Positions 26,606 to 37,580 of a stretch of DNA of 64,000 bases are shown here, piece after piece (position 1 is the stretch's first letter; every line of letters starts with the position of its first letter). The translations under genes and the position numbers were made by a program. The stretch lies in contig PHCV01000001.1 in NCBI GenBank assembly GCA_002842395.1, forward strand, positions 248,001-312,000. The letters are read 5' to 3'. Under the pieces are notes generated by a model. It saw nothing but the letters and a program-made list of their open reading frames with translations. It was not told the origin of the DNA and searched no databases. Source of the stretch: Betaproteobacteria bacterium HGW-Betaproteobacteria-11. Its GTDB lineage: Bacteria; Pseudomonadota; Gammaproteobacteria; Burkholderiales; Rhodocyclaceae.

Positions 26606-27589
26606 TCAACGATTGACATTGACGATTACGCGCCCACGAATTCGTCCTGCAAGCAGGTCTGTTGCGAAGGGAATTGCATCGGAAAGACCGATTTCATTGG
26701 CAATCGTACCCAGCTTGGCAATGTTCAGATCCTTAGCCAAGCGCTGCCAGGCTTCCAGCCGGTATTTGCGTGGACACATCACGCTGTCGACCCCGGCAAG
26801 AGTTACGCCGCGCAGGATAAAAGGAGCGACTGTCGTTGGAAAGTCCATGCCCCCGGCTAATCCACATGCGGTTACGACGCCGCGATACTTCGTTGTTGCG
26901 CATACATTGGCCAGTACATGGCTGCCGACAACGTCCACAGCACCTGCCCACCGCTCCTTGCCGAGCGGTTTTCCCGGGCTGTCAAACTCTGACCGGTTAA
27001 GGATTTCTGCGGCACCCAGTCCGGTGACGTAATCGCTTTCTTCCTCCCGACCCGTAACGGCAACAACCCGGTATCCCAATTTGGATAGTAATGTTACGGC
27101 AACGCTTCCCACGCCCCCCGCGGCGCCTGTAACCAGTATGTCTCCTTGATCCGGAGTCACGCCGTGGCGTTCCAAGGCAAGAATGCACAGCATCGCCGTG
27201 TAACCCGCTGTCCCGATCGCCATCGCCTGCCTGGGCGTGAATTGGGCAGGCAAGGGGATGAGCCATTCCCCTTTGAGTCTGGCCTTTTGGGACAGCCCTC
27301 CCCAGTGGGTTTCGCCGACACCCCATCCATTCAGGAGGACGGTTTCACCAACAGCAATACCAGGATGGTCTGATTGTGACACGGTACCGGCAAGATCAAT
27401 GCCCGGAACCATCGGAAACTTCCGCACTACAGGTGCTTTCCCTGTGATTGCCAGGGCATCCTTGTAATTCACGGTCGAGTAAGCCACCTCAACGGTTACA
27501 TCGCCTTCGGGTAGCTGCTCCTCCGCAATGTCGGTTACTGAGGCGCGGTAACCGGAATCATCTTTTTCGATCAAAATTGCCTTGAACAT
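26606..27589 (-). CDS. acuI: Acryloyl-CoA reductase / YhdH-type zinc-free quinone oxidoreductase
   Basis: A 327-residue MDR-superfamily protein starting [18 protein letters not shown], with GGAGGATGA directly before ATG 27589. The cofactor loop [21 protein letters not shown] near residues 150-170 binds NADPH, and the [10 protein letters not shown] motif is typical of AcuI/YhdH. The upstream extension of the open frame covers the promoter and is rejected. Enzymes of this group reduce acryloyl-CoA, detoxifying acrylate or dimethylsulfoniopropionate breakdown products. The adjacent TetR gene and matching operators suggest induction by such electrophiles. Confidence 0.88.
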   Translation of the reverse strand: MFKAILIEKDDSGYRASVTDIAEEQLPEGDVTVEVAYSTVNYKDALAITGKAPVVRKFPMVPGIDLAGTVSQSDHPGIAVGETVLLNGWGVGETHWGGLSQKARLKGEWLIPLPAQFTPRQAMAIGTAGYTAMLCILALERHGVTPDQGDILVTGAAGGVGSVAVTLLSKLGYRVVAVTGREEESDYVTGLGAAEILNRSEFDSPGKPLGKERWAGAVDVVGSHVLANVCATTKYRGVVTACGLAGGMDFPTTVAPFILRGVTLAGVDSVMCPRKYRLEAWQRLAKDLNIAKLGTIANEIGLSDAIPFATDLLAGRIRGRVIVNVNR

Positions 27590-27606
27590 TTCATCCTCCC
27601 TAAAAA

Positions 27607-27621
27607 TAGACCAATCGTCTA
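27607..27621. promoter_or_regulatory. TetR operator upstream of acuI
   Basis: TAGAC-CAATC-GTCTA, a perfect 5-bp inverted repeat 18 bases before the acuI start. The same half-sites recur upstream of the TetR gene, so one repressor probably controls both. Confidence 0.65.
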
Positions 27622-27639
27622 AAAAATGACAAAAAAATA

Positions 27640-28257
27640 TCAGCGAACCAATCCAGCAAAAAAAAGATTTTCGAATACATTTAACGGCAATGGGCTGCGC
27701 TCGAGCTTCGCACGCAAAACAGCACCTTCCCAGCCAATCCAGAAATAGGCTGCGAGTTGCTTGCAATCAACCTCCGCAGATATTTCCTTAGCCTCTCTGG
27801 CAGCGCGAAGGCAGTTCTCCAGTCGGGTTTGCCAATCTGAAAAGACATTGATGAGCTTTTGCCTGAATGCCTCAGGAAGAGCCCCCATCTCCTGGCCAAG
27901 ATTTCCAACGAGGCAGCCTCGCTCATAGTTGAATCGTGCCATTCCATCCTTCGCATCTGCAATAAAGGCGCGGATCCGCTTCAAGGGAGTGAGGGATGCG
28001 TCAAGCACGAAGCTATCTATCTTTCGTGCGAAATAGGACGCATAGCAATCAATCAAGTCGCTGCCGAAGGCTTCCTTGCTATCGAAATAATGATAGAAGG
28101 ATCCCTTGGGAACCTGCACTCTCCGCAAGATTTCATCAATCCCAGTGGCGGAAAAACCTTTTTCGGTAAGGAGTTCGACCCCTACGCGCAACAAGGCCTC
28201 CCTGGTCACATTGGTGCCATCCCTCTGCATTGGCGGGCGGCCACGGCAGCGTTTCAT
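27640..28257 (-). CDS. TetR-family regulator (AcuR-like)
   Basis: With ATG 28257 the product is 205 residues; an alternative ATG 28275 adds six. The N-terminal HTH region ([37 protein letters not shown], quoted as a landmark) is typical TetR. The C-terminal ligand domain includes [15 protein letters not shown], a motif of AcuR/NemR-like repressors with a possible redox- or electrophile-sensing cysteine. GGATAGAG lies before the inner ATG. The gene sits 50 bases upstream of acuI on the same strand and carries its own operator. Confidence 0.85.
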   Translation of the reverse strand: MKRCRGRPPMQRDGTNVTREALLRVGVELLTEKGFSATGIDEILRRVQVPKGSFYHYFDSKEAFGSDLIDCYASYFARKIDSFVLDASLTPLKRIRAFIADAKDGMARFNYERGCLVGNLGQEMGALPEAFRQKLINVFSDWQTRLENCLRAAREAKEISAEVDCKQLAAYFWIGWEGAVLRAKLERSPLPLNVFENLFFAGLVR

Positions 28258-28285
28258 AGGGAACTCTATCCGCATGGGTTAATAA

Positions 28286-28301
28286 TAGACTATATCGTCT
28301 A
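28286..28301. promoter_or_regulatory. TetR operator upstream of its own gene
   Basis: TAGAC-TATATC-GTCTA has the same half-sites as the site before acuI, with a 6- instead of 5-base spacer. It is placed just upstream of the regulator's start, indicating autoregulation. Confidence 0.6.
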
Positions 28302-28501
28302 TAAAAGTCAAACCGTTATGGCGTGTGCCTTTCAAACCGCGCAAACAAAGGAACTGGGAAACACCCTCATGCCGTTATGAGTGCTATTTCTTTGCAGGGA
28401 GGGGAGGAAGAGATTAGGAATAGCTGTGGCGGCCTATCCATGCTTGCATGTTTTGTCATACCAAAGACGAGTCACCGGAAAGGTACTTATACGCTGTTGG
28501 T

Positions 28502-28577
28502 TGGTGGGCCCGGCGAGACTCGAACTCGCAACCAAAGGATTATGAGTCCTCTGCTCTAACCATTGAGCTACAGGCCC
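28502..28577 (-). tRNA. ileX: tRNA-Ile2 (CAT anticodon, lysidine type)
   Basis: A 76-nt cloverleaf: acceptor GGGCCTG/CGGGCCC, D-arm GCTC...GAGC, anticodon loop CTCATAA with CAT, T-arm with TTCGAGT, and an encoded CCA. The GACTCATAATC context matches the minor isoleucine tRNA whose C34 is converted to lysidine, rather than methionine tRNAs. It lies just downstream of rpoD. Confidence 0.9.
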
Positions 28578-28625
28578 GCGTGATGCAGGGGTGATCCGCG
28601 TTGCGCGGATCACCTGTCGATGCGG

Positions 28626-30716
<2,091 letters not shown>

Positions 30717-30800
30717 GACCTTCCTCGGCTAAAGTGCATCGACTGGGCGGCCTGCGGGAAGTTCCGGCGGCCTGCCATCGACACAAGGGGCAACTTTCAA

Positions 30801-32561
30801 TTATACCAGAGGGTTGTTTTCCTGCAGAAGAGCGTCGGCCGAGCGTTTTTTTGCCAGCAGGTCGGCCAGCTGTTGCCGCTCCTCCGGGCTCAGACCCTGG
30901 CGGGCTCGCGCCGCGAGCTGTTCGATTTCCGCCGTCAGGGCGTCATGGCGAAGCCGGAGTATGGCGTCGTTGAATACGGTTTCCAGGGCCGAAAAATCGA
31001 CTTCGTCATCCAGTGTCGTCAGCAACGCGGCAATCAACGGCTGGTGTGGTGTGCCGCGAAAGAATTCGCTGAGCAGGCCGAGGCCGCCAGCCGGGAGTTC
31101 GCCATGCTCGAAGGCCTCGGCGATGGCGATCAGTGCCGCGCCGGCCGGTGTTTCCCCGCTGATCAACCCAAGCGGCAACCTGGCCGCCCATTCCGCTTTG
31201 TACAGCACGATTTCGAGCAGTTTGTGCTCGATCGACGACGGTATCGGGCGCCGCTTCATCTGGGCCGAGGCATAACGGCTGCGCGCCAGCGGTCTGAGAT
31301 TGCATTGCGCTTCGACTTCAGCCTGGGAGAGCTGGGCTCGGGCGGCGATTTCCTTGACGATCTGCACCCGCAGGATCGGGGCGGAAATCTTTTGCAGCAG
31401 GGGGCTGGCCAGATGCACTAGCTTGGCGCGGCCTTCAGGGGTGACGGGGGGGCTTTGTCTGACCAGTTCGCGGATCAGGAATTCCGACAGCCGTGTCGCC
31501 TGCCGGGTGTGCTGGAGGAAGGCTTCCCGACCCTGGGCGCGGATGAATTCATCCGGATCCTGCGTGCCGGGCATCTGCAGAATTTCGACCGTCCGGTCAT
31601 CGCTCAGGTGGCCCAGACTGACCTCCATGGCGCGCCAGGCGGCGCGGTCGCCCGCGTTGTCGCGGTCGAAGCAGAAGACCACGCGATGCGCGAGCTTGAG
31701 CAAGCGCTGCACATTGGCGTCGGTGGCTGCTGTACCCAAGGTGGCGACGACATGCTCGACGCCGCTCTGTGCCAGTCCGACCACGTCCATGTAACCCTCG
31801 ACCACCAGTACCGCGTCTTCTCCCTGGATCGCCTTGCGCGCCTGATGCAGGCCGTAGAGTTCACGACCTTTCTCGAACAGCGGGGTTTCCGGCGAGTTGA
31901 GATATTTCGGCTCGCCCTCGCCGATCACGCGGCCGCCGAAGCCGATCACGTTGCCGCGCTGATCCTGGATCGGAAACATGATCCGGTCGCGGAAGCGATC
32001 GTAGCGGCGGCCCTGCTCGCTGTCGATCACCAGGCCGCATTCGAGCAAGGCGGACGCGGCATAGTCGGGGAAGATTTTTTTCAGTCCCTGCCAGTCATCG
32101 GGCGCATAGCCGAGGCCGAAGCGCGCGGCGATTTCTCCGCTCAGGCCGCGCGCCTTGAGGTAGTCGATGGCCTTGGCCGAGGCCTTGAGCTGTTCGCGGT
32201 AGAAGCGCGTGGCGCGGGCCATGACTTCGGTCAGTGGTTCCTTCCCGGCGCGCGCCGTGCGCTGGTGCTCTTCTTGCGGCACGCTGAGGCCGATGCTGGC
32301 CGCCAGTTCCTCGACCGCCTCGATGAAGCCGAGGCCGGCGTATTGCATCACGAAGCCGATGGCGCTGCCATGGGCGCCGCAGCCGAAGCAATGGTAGAAC
32401 TGCTTGGCCGGACTGACGGTGAACGAAGGTGTTTTTTCGGCATGGAACGGGCAGCAGGCACTGTAATTCGCCCCACCCTTGCGCAACGGCACATAGCGTT
32501 CCACCACGTCGACGATGTCGATGCGGGTCAGGAGTTCCTGAATGAAGAATTCGGGGATCAT
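30801..32561 (-). CDS. dnaG: DNA primase DnaG
   Basis: A 586-residue primase. The N-terminal CHC2 zinc finger reads CCPFHAEKTPSFTV...FYHCFGCG near residues 36-61. The TOPRIM/RNA polymerase core has VVEGYMDVVGLAQ and FCFDRDNAGDRAAW, and a C-terminal helicase-binding domain ends the protein. It makes RNA primers for replication. Position between yqeY and rpoD is typical. Confidence 0.96.
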   Translation of the reverse strand: MIPEFFIQELLTRIDIVDVVERYVPLRKGGANYSACCPFHAEKTPSFTVSPAKQFYHCFGCGAHGSAIGFVMQYAGLGFIEAVEELAASIGLSVPQEEHQRTARAGKEPLTEVMARATRFYREQLKASAKAIDYLKARGLSGEIAARFGLGYAPDDWQGLKKIFPDYAASALLECGLVIDSEQGRRYDRFRDRIMFPIQDQRGNVIGFGGRVIGEGEPKYLNSPETPLFEKGRELYGLHQARKAIQGEDAVLVVEGYMDVVGLAQSGVEHVVATLGTAATDANVQRLLKLAHRVVFCFDRDNAGDRAAWRAMEVSLGHLSDDRTVEILQMPGTQDPDEFIRAQGREAFLQHTRQATRLSEFLIRELVRQSPPVTPEGRAKLVHLASPLLQKISAPILRVQIVKEIAARAQLSQAEVEAQCNLRPLARSRYASAQMKRRPIPSSIEHKLLEIVLYKAEWAARLPLGLISGETPAGAALIAIAEAFEHGELPAGGLGLLSEFFRGTPHQPLIAALLTTLDDEVDFSALETVFNDAILRLRHDALTAEIEQLAARARQGLSPEERQQLADLLAKKRSADALLQENNPLV

Positions 32562-32639
32562 GGGCGGATTATCCGGCGATTATGCCGAATCGCCGGCTCC
32601 GTGGGCGCAGGCCGAGGCGGGGGCGTTGCGCTGGAAGGG

Positions 32640-33089
32640 TCAGCCGCCGGCCAGGGCCGCCTTGACCTGCCGCGAGATCTCGCCCATGTCGGCGCGTCCG
32701 GCAACCCGCGGCTTGATCAGCGCAATCACCTTGCCCATCGCGGCCGGCCCGCTGGCGCCGGATTCGCCGATCGCCGCGGCGATGATGGCCTTGATTTCGC
32801 TCTCGGACATCGGCTGGGGCATGTAGGCCGTCAGCACGTCGGCTTCGAATTGTTCGGCTGCGGCGAGTTCGGGGCGCTGCGCGGCGGTGTACTGGGTGAT
32901 CGAGTCCTTGCGTTGCTTGAGCATCTTGTCGATGACGGCGATCACGCCGGCATCGTCGAGCTCGATCCGTTCATCCACCTGCTTTTGCTTGATCGCGGCG
33001 AGCAGCAGGGAAAGCGCATCCTTGCGGGCGCGCTCCCCGGCTTTCATGGCCGCCTTCCAGTCGTCGGCGATACGTGTCTTGAGTGTCAT
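32640..33089 (-). CDS. yqeY: GatB/YqeY domain protein
   Basis: A 149-residue helical protein (MTLKTRIADDWKAAMKAGERARKDALSLLLAAIKQ at the start). It matches the YqeY family related to the tail domain of GatB and has family-typical length. Its exact role is unproven; a link to tRNA-dependent amidation or translation is suspected. It lies between rpsU and dnaG, as in many betaproteobacteria. Confidence 0.92.
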   Translation of the reverse strand: MTLKTRIADDWKAAMKAGERARKDALSLLLAAIKQKQVDERIELDDAGVIAVIDKMLKQRKDSITQYTAAQRPELAAAEQFEADVLTAYMPQPMSESEIKAIIAAAIGESGASGPAAMGKVIALIKPRVAGRADMGEISRQVKAALAGG

Positions 33090-33112
33090 GGCCCTGGTCC
33101 CTGAAACACGAA

Positions 33113-33130
33113 AACCGCCGATCGGCGGTT
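33113..33130 (-). terminator. Attenuator-like hairpin between rpsU and yqeY
   Basis: AACCGCCGATCGGCGGTT is a perfect 18-base palindrome in the spacer, followed on the minus strand by a short T run (TTTTCG). Because the essential dnaG-rpoD genes follow, it is more likely a partial terminator or processing site than a full stop, like the one described in the E. coli rpsU-dnaG-rpoD operon. Confidence 0.55.
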
Positions 33131-33154
33131 ATTTTCGCGCACATGCTCAAAAAA

Positions 33155-33367
33155 TCAATACAGCTTCGGCGGCAGCAACTGGTTGCTGAGGCGCTTTTGG
33201 TGGCGCTTGACGGCCGCGGCAGCCTTGCGCTTGCGCTCGGAGGTGGGCTTTTCATAGAACGTGCGGGCGCGCAGTTCGGTCAGCAGACCGACTTTTTCGA
33301 TGGTGCGCTTGAAGCGGCGCATGGCCACTTCGAACGGTTCGTTTTCCTTGACGCGAATACCTGGCAT
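33155..33367 (-). CDS. rpsU: Small ribosomal subunit protein bS21
   Basis: The 70-residue protein starting [25 protein letters not shown] is a full-length, highly basic bS21 (end [13 protein letters not shown]). It takes part in translation initiation at the 3' end of 16S rRNA. It heads the rpsU-yqeY-dnaG-rpoD operon and is divergent from tsaD. Confidence 0.96.
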   Translation of the reverse strand: MPGIRVKENEPFEVAMRRFKRTIEKVGLLTELRARTFYEKPTSERKRKAAAAVKRHQKRLSNQLLPPKLY

Positions 33368-33444
33368 TGCAATAACCCTGTTTAGGCGGAAAGGCGCGCA
33401 TTCTAGAGATTTTTGGCGCAATGTCAAAGGGTAGAATCGCACCC

Positions 33445-34464
33445 ATGCGTGTGCTCGGCATCGAATCTTCCTGTGACGAAACCGGCGTCGCCCTCTACGA
33501 CAGCGAACGGGGCTTGCTGGCGCATGCCGTCCATACCCAGGTGGCGATGCACGAGGCCTACGGCGGGGTGGTGCCGGAACTGGCCTCGCGCGATCATGTG
33601 CGGCGCCTGATCCCGTTGCTGGAGCGAGTGCTCACTGAAGCCGGAAGCCCTCTTGATCAAATCGATGCCATCGCCTATACGGCTGGTCCCGGACTGGCCG
33701 GCGCGCTGCTGGCCGGCGCCAGTTTCGCCGAGGCGCTGGGCCAGGCGCTTGCTGTGCCGGTGCTGCCGGTGCACCATCTCGAAGGCCATCTGCTCTCGCC
33801 CCTGCTGGCGGCGGACGCGCCGGAATTTCCCTTCATTGCCCTGCTGGTATCCGGCGGCCATACGCAATTGATGTGTGTCAGCGGCGTGGGGAAATACGAG
33901 TTGCTCGGCGAGTCGCTCGACGATGCGGCCGGCGAGGCCTTCGACAAGACGGCCAAGCTGCTCGGCCTGGGTTACCCCGGTGGGCCGGCGTTGGCACAGC
34001 TGGCCGTCAGCGGGCAGCCGGGGCGAGTCAGGCTGCCGCGGCCGATGTTGCACAGCGGCGATTTTTCCTTCAGCTTCTCCGGCCTGAAAACCGCCGTGCT
34101 GACCCTGGTCCGCGACGGTCTCCCGGCGGGCGTGAGGGATGCCGACCTCGCCGCTGAATTCCAGGAAGCGGTGACCGAGGTGCTTGCCGCCAAGGCACTG
34201 GCGGCGTGTCGCCAGCGCCGACTTTTTCGCCTGGTGGTGGCCGGCGGGGTCGGCGCCAACCGGCGTTTGCGCCAGCGGCTGGATGCGGCCCTGGCCGGGG
34301 TCGGCGGCCGGGTGTTCTATCCCGAGATCGAACTATGTACCGACAACGGCGCGATGATCGCGTTTTGCGGCGCGCAACGCTTGTTGCAGGGCAAGGGCGC
34401 GGCCGAAGACAGGCGCGGCGGGTTTGCCGTTCGCCCGCGCTGGCCGCTCGATCAACTGTCCTGA
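33445..34464 (+). CDS. tsaD: tRNA N6-threonylcarbamoyladenosine transferase TsaD
   Basis: A 339-residue Kae1/TsaD ATPase starting [20 protein letters not shown]. The metal-binding histidines are in [12 protein letters not shown] near residues 110-121 and [11 protein letters not shown] lies near 132-142. It transfers threonylcarbamate to A37 of ANN-reading tRNAs; tsaE is also in this window. ATG 33445 is preferred over 33421 by family alignment. At 34211-34227 the sequence carries the dispersed GCCAGCGCCGACTTTTT element (protein QRRLF), where homologues usually have a TGLKRL-like segment. Confidence 0.95.
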   Translation: MRVLGIESSCDETGVALYDSERGLLAHAVHTQVAMHEAYGGVVPELASRDHVRRLIPLLERVLTEAGSPLDQIDAIAYTAGPGLAGALLAGASFAEALGQALAVPVLPVHHLEGHLLSPLLAADAPEFPFIALLVSGGHTQLMCVSGVGKYELLGESLDDAAGEAFDKTAKLLGLGYPGGPALAQLAVSGQPGRVRLPRPMLHSGDFSFSFSGLKTAVLTLVRDGLPAGVRDADLAAEFQEAVTEVLAAKALAACRQRRLFRLVVAGGVGANRRLRQRLDAALAGVGGRVFYPEIELCTDNGAMIAFCGAQRLLQGKGAAEDRRGGFAVRPRWPLDQLS

Positions 34465-35051
34465 GTTTTTTCGCCGATGCGCGATTCGGTACCGGAGAAC
34501 AGGTTGATGATGTTGTTGCGGTGACGTTTGACCAGCAGCAACGAAATGGCGACGATGATCAAGACGGTGGCGAGCTTTTCGCCCAGAGCCAGGGCGATCA
34601 GGGGCGCGCTGGCGGCGGCGCTCAGCGCGGCCAGCGACGAGTAGCGGGTCAGATAGGCGACGGCCAGCCAGACGGTGGCCAGCGCCGCTCCCAGCAGCCA
34701 CGAAATGCCGAACATCACGCCGAGCGCCGTGGCCACGCCCTTGCCGCCCTTGAAATTCAGCGTGAATGGATAGATGTGGCCGAGCATGGCGCCCAGGCCG
34801 GTCATGGCCATGATCCAGTCGTCGGCGCCGGCCTGGGCGGCGAGGAACATGGCGAGCAGCCCCTTGCCGCCATCGCCGAGCAGGGTCAATGCCGCGGCCA
34901 GCTTGTTGCCGGCGCGCAGCACGTTGGTTGCCCCCGGATTGCCCGAACCGAAGCTGCGCGGGTCGGCCAGTCCGAAGAGGCGCGAGACGATGACGGCGAA
35001 CGGCAGCGAGCCGAGAAGATAACCAAGCAGCAAAGCCATGCCCAAGCTCAT
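34452..35051 (-). CDS. plsY: Glycerol-3-phosphate acyltransferase PlsY
   Basis: A 199-residue integral membrane protein with about five helices. PlsY signatures are [13 protein letters not shown] near 9-21, [16 protein letters not shown] near 33-48 and [14 protein letters not shown] near 104-117. It acylates glycerol-3-phosphate using acyl-phosphate in phospholipid synthesis. Its 3' end overlaps the convergent tsaD gene by 13 bases. Confidence 0.95.
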   Translation of the reverse strand: MSLGMALLLGYLLGSLPFAVIVSRLFGLADPRSFGSGNPGATNVLRAGNKLAAALTLLGDGGKGLLAMFLAAQAGADDWIMAMTGLGAMLGHIYPFTLNFKGGKGVATALGVMFGISWLLGAALATVWLAVAYLTRYSSLAALSAAASAPLIALALGEKLATVLIIVAISLLLVKRHRNNIINLFSGTESRIGEKTQDS

Positions 35052-35101
35052 GTCGAATTCCCTAGAATGAGGGGCGATTTTACCCAGGAGGATGCGACGG
35101 C

Positions 35102-35458
35102 GTGGATCTGATTTTCATCGATGAAATGCGCGTCGAGGCGCAGGTCGGAGTTTTCGAGCGCGAACGCGCCGCACCGCAGACGCTGGAAATCAGCCTGAGC
35201 TTCGGCGTGCCCGACGCGGCGGCGCAGAACGACGACATTACGCGCACCATCCGCTACGACGAGGTCATCAATCGCATCCGCGCCGAACTGGCGGTGCGCC
35301 ACTTCAACCTTCTGGAAACGCTGGGCGAGTTCGTCATCGCCCTGCTGCTCGACGAATTCGGCTCGCCCTGGGTCAGGATCAGCATCGCCAAGCTGGGCAT
35401 CATGAAAGGCGTGCGTCGCGTCGGCGTGCAGATCGAGCGTTCGCGCGCGCAGCGGTAA
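35102..35458 (+). CDS. folB: Dihydroneopterin aldolase FolB
   Basis: A 118-residue FolB starting at GTG 35102 with AGGAGGA at good spacing. Motifs: FIDEMRVEAQVGVFERERAAPQ (quoted in part), DDITRTIRYDEVINRI and FNLLETLGEFVIALLLDEF with the active-site Glu. It acts in folate synthesis. It is divergent from plsY, an arrangement common in proteobacteria. Confidence 0.93.
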   Translation: MDLIFIDEMRVEAQVGVFERERAAPQTLEISLSFGVPDAAAQNDDITRTIRYDEVINRIRAELAVRHFNLLETLGEFVIALLLDEFGSPWVRISIAKLGIMKGVRRVGVQIERSRAQR

Positions 35459-35468
35459 TCGGCATTTT

Positions 35469-36386
35469 TCAGCCACGCGGGTGATGCGCGACGTGGAGCT
35501 GTTTCAGGCGCTCGCGGGCGACGTGGGTATACACCTGGGTGGTCGAGATGTCGGCATGGCCGAGCAGTAGCTGCACCACGCGCAGGTCGGCGCCGTGATT
35601 GAGCAGGTGGGTGGCGAAGGCGTGGCGCAGCACGTGGGGCGAGATGCGTTGTGCCGCAATGCCGGCCACCAGCGCATGCTTCTTGACCAGCACCCAGAAC
35701 ATCTGCCGGGTCATCGCCGCGCCGCGCGCGGTGACGAAGAGGGCATCCGCCACCCGCTCGCCGAGCAGCACCGGGCGCGCCTCGGCGAGATAGCGGGCCA
35801 GCCATTCGGCCGCCACCTCGCCGAGCGGCGCCAGGCGCTCCTTCGCTCCCTTGCCCAGCACCCGCACCACGTTGTCGTCGCGGTTGAGTTCGAACAGGCG
35901 CAGCCCGACGAGCTCGGTAACGCGTAATCCGGTTGCATACAACAGCTCGAGCATGGCGCGATCGCGCAGCCCGAGGGGGGTATTCGTATCGGGAGCGGCG
36001 AGCAAGGCTTCCACCTGGCGCTCCGTCAGGGTTTTCGGAAAGCGTTGCAGCGGCTTGGGTTTGTCGATGTTGCGCAGCGGGTCGCCGCCGATCCGGCCCT
36101 GATCCAGCAGCCAGCGGTAAAGGCGTTTGAGGCTGGCCATCAGCCGCCGCTGACTGGTGGACTTGATGCCGCCGCTGCGGGTATTGAGCTGTACGAGATA
36201 GGCGTTGATGGCCACTTCGTCCGCGCTGACCAAGGTCAGCTGCCGCGCCGCGAGCCAGTGCGCAAACAGGGTGAGGTCGCTACGGTAGCCGGCCAGCGTG
36301 TTTTTTGCCAGGCCATCGGCCAGCCACAGCGCATCGCTCCATTCGTCGAGCAGTGCCGCATCGATCGGGTTCAACGTGAATGGCAT
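35469..36386 (-). CDS. xerD: Site-specific tyrosine recombinase XerD
   Basis: A 305-residue tyrosine recombinase starting at ATG 36386. It has an N-terminal SAM-like core-binding domain (LAKNTLAGYRSDLTLFAHWL). The catalytic domain contains ATGLRVTELVGLRL (Arg), HVLRHAFATHLLNHGADLR (His-x-x-Arg), LGHADISTTQVYTHV (His and Tyr nucleophile). With XerC it resolves chromosome dimers at dif. Single-copy housekeeping context and neighbours argue for XerD rather than a phage integrase. Confidence 0.92.
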   Translation of the reverse strand: MPFTLNPIDAALLDEWSDALWLADGLAKNTLAGYRSDLTLFAHWLAARQLTLVSADEVAINAYLVQLNTRSGGIKSTSQRRLMASLKRLYRWLLDQGRIGGDPLRNIDKPKPLQRFPKTLTERQVEALLAAPDTNTPLGLRDRAMLELLYATGLRVTELVGLRLFELNRDDNVVRVLGKGAKERLAPLGEVAAEWLARYLAEARPVLLGERVADALFVTARGAAMTRQMFWVLVKKHALVAGIAAQRISPHVLRHAFATHLLNHGADLRVVQLLLGHADISTTQVYTHVARERLKQLHVAHHPRG

Positions 36387-36874
36387 TCGTGGTGCAACAG
36401 CCAGCGTTTGACCTCGAGCAGCCAGCCATCGCGATGCCCGGCGAAGCCGCCCAGCTTGCGTTCCGCCGCGACCACGCGATGACAAGGCACCACGATCGGA
36501 TACGGGTTGGCGCCGCAGGCGTTGCCGACGGCGCGCGCGCCGCTGCCGACGCGTGCCGCCAGCTCGCCGTACCCCAGCGTCTCGCCACCGGGAATGGCGG
36601 CGATCGCCGCCCACACGCGGCGCTGGAACGGGGTGCCGGCCGCGGCCAGCGGCAGGGTGAAGACATGCCGCGGATCGGCCAGCCAGGCCCGCAACTGGCG
36701 CACGGCCTCGTGTGCCAGCGGATGGGTCGGGCGGCGCGCCGCGGTTCCCGGCGGCAGGTAGTCGATGCCGGTGATTTCATCCGTGCTGGCGCGGATGCCG
36801 AGTGCAAAGCCGCCGGACGGGATGCAAAAAGTCGGCGCTGGCAATACGGCGGCATACTCGTGCGCGGTCTTCAT
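36371..36874 (-). CDS. ogt: Methylated-DNA--protein-cysteine methyltransferase (Ogt)
   Basis: A 167-residue O6-alkylguanine transferase. The acceptor cysteine lies in NPYPIVVPCHRVVAAERKLGGFAGH. The DNA-binding wing region TPFQRRVWAAIAAIPGGETLGYGELAARVG precedes it (landmarks). It overlaps xerD by 16 bases. Near the N-terminus the peptide PAPTFCIPSG is encoded by the dispersed 19-base element at 36824-36842, so this end may differ from homologues. Confidence 0.93.
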   Translation of the reverse strand: MKTAHEYAAVLPAPTFCIPSGGFALGIRASTDEITGIDYLPPGTAARRPTHPLAHEAVRQLRAWLADPRHVFTLPLAAAGTPFQRRVWAAIAAIPGGETLGYGELAARVGSGARAVGNACGANPYPIVVPCHRVVAAERKLGGFAGHRDGWLLEVKRWLLHHECHSR

Positions 36875-36876
36875 TG

Positions 36877-37503
36877 CTAATCGGCCGCCCCCAGCAGGTC
36901 GCGCTTGAGCCCGCCTTCGGCCGGTCGCTCACCGAGCCAGATGCGCAGCAGGGCCTGATAGAAATCCTCACCCGGCACAGGGTTGCCGACGTGCTTGCCG
37001 TTGACCGTCAGGCGCGTGATACCGTCCGTGCCATCGGGCAGCCAGTCGAGCAGGATCACCGTGCCCTTGACGGCTTCGCCCTGCGCCAGCAGGGTGGCGC
37101 GAAAGCCTTCCAGCCGTGGATTGAGTATCGCCAGTTCGGCTTCGCCGTGGTTCTTGTGGATGCCCTTGACCAGCGCATCGGCGAACTGCTCGGCGGACAA
37201 ATCGCGCAGGGCGACGATGTGGATCCGTTTGGGCCCGAGCAGGGCGAGGATGTCCGCCGTCGTCGTGGTTCGCCGCGGCAGGTAAAGGCCCATGGCATAG
37301 GCCTTGATGAACAGCACGCCGCGCAGACCGGCGCCGTTGAGGGTCAGCGTGGCCGTGTTTTCGGTCGACGGGCTGTCGATTTTGGTGGTCATCTGGAAAT
37401 GGACACCGGCGACGGTGATCCCCGTTTCGGCCAGTGTCCAGGCAGGAGCGGCCAGCAGTGCCAGTCCGCATGCAAGCCAGGCGGTCGGGTGATGGAATTT
37501 CAT
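36877..37503 (-). CDS. Periplasmic chalcone-isomerase-like protein
   Basis: A 208-residue protein with signal peptide (cleaved near AETG, residues 24-26). The chalcone-isomerase-like fold is recognisable from LNGAGLRGVLFIKAYAMGLYLP near 55-76 and LVKGIHKNHG, with GxxFYQALLRIWLGERP near the end. Bacterial homologues are not flavonoid enzymes and their role is unknown; fatty-acid binding has been proposed for the family. It lies 2 bases upstream of ogt on the same strand. Confidence 0.82.
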   Translation of the reverse strand: MKFHHPTAWLACGLALLAAPAWTLAETGITVAGVHFQMTTKIDSPSTENTATLTLNGAGLRGVLFIKAYAMGLYLPRRTTTTADILALLGPKRIHIVALRDLSAEQFADALVKGIHKNHGEAELAILNPRLEGFRATLLAQGEAVKGTVILLDWLPDGTDGITRLTVNGKHVGNPVPGEDFYQALLRIWLGERPAEGGLKRDLLGAAD

Positions 37504-37580
37504 CGGCGGCGTCCTTCGGGGCGGGGTAAAAAGTTCATGCTATCGTACTCGTTCCGCAGGATGAGAAAAAGGCAGCGACG

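Noticed and set aside
28502-28577. tRNA-Met (CAT anticodon)
   Set aside because: The anticodon-arm context GACTCATAATC and acceptor sequence match tRNA-Ile2 better than elongator or initiator methionine tRNA.
35469-36386. Phage or integron integrase
   Set aside because: Length, core-binding domain and neighbours (folB, ogt) match housekeeping XerD; no att site or mobile genes lie nearby.
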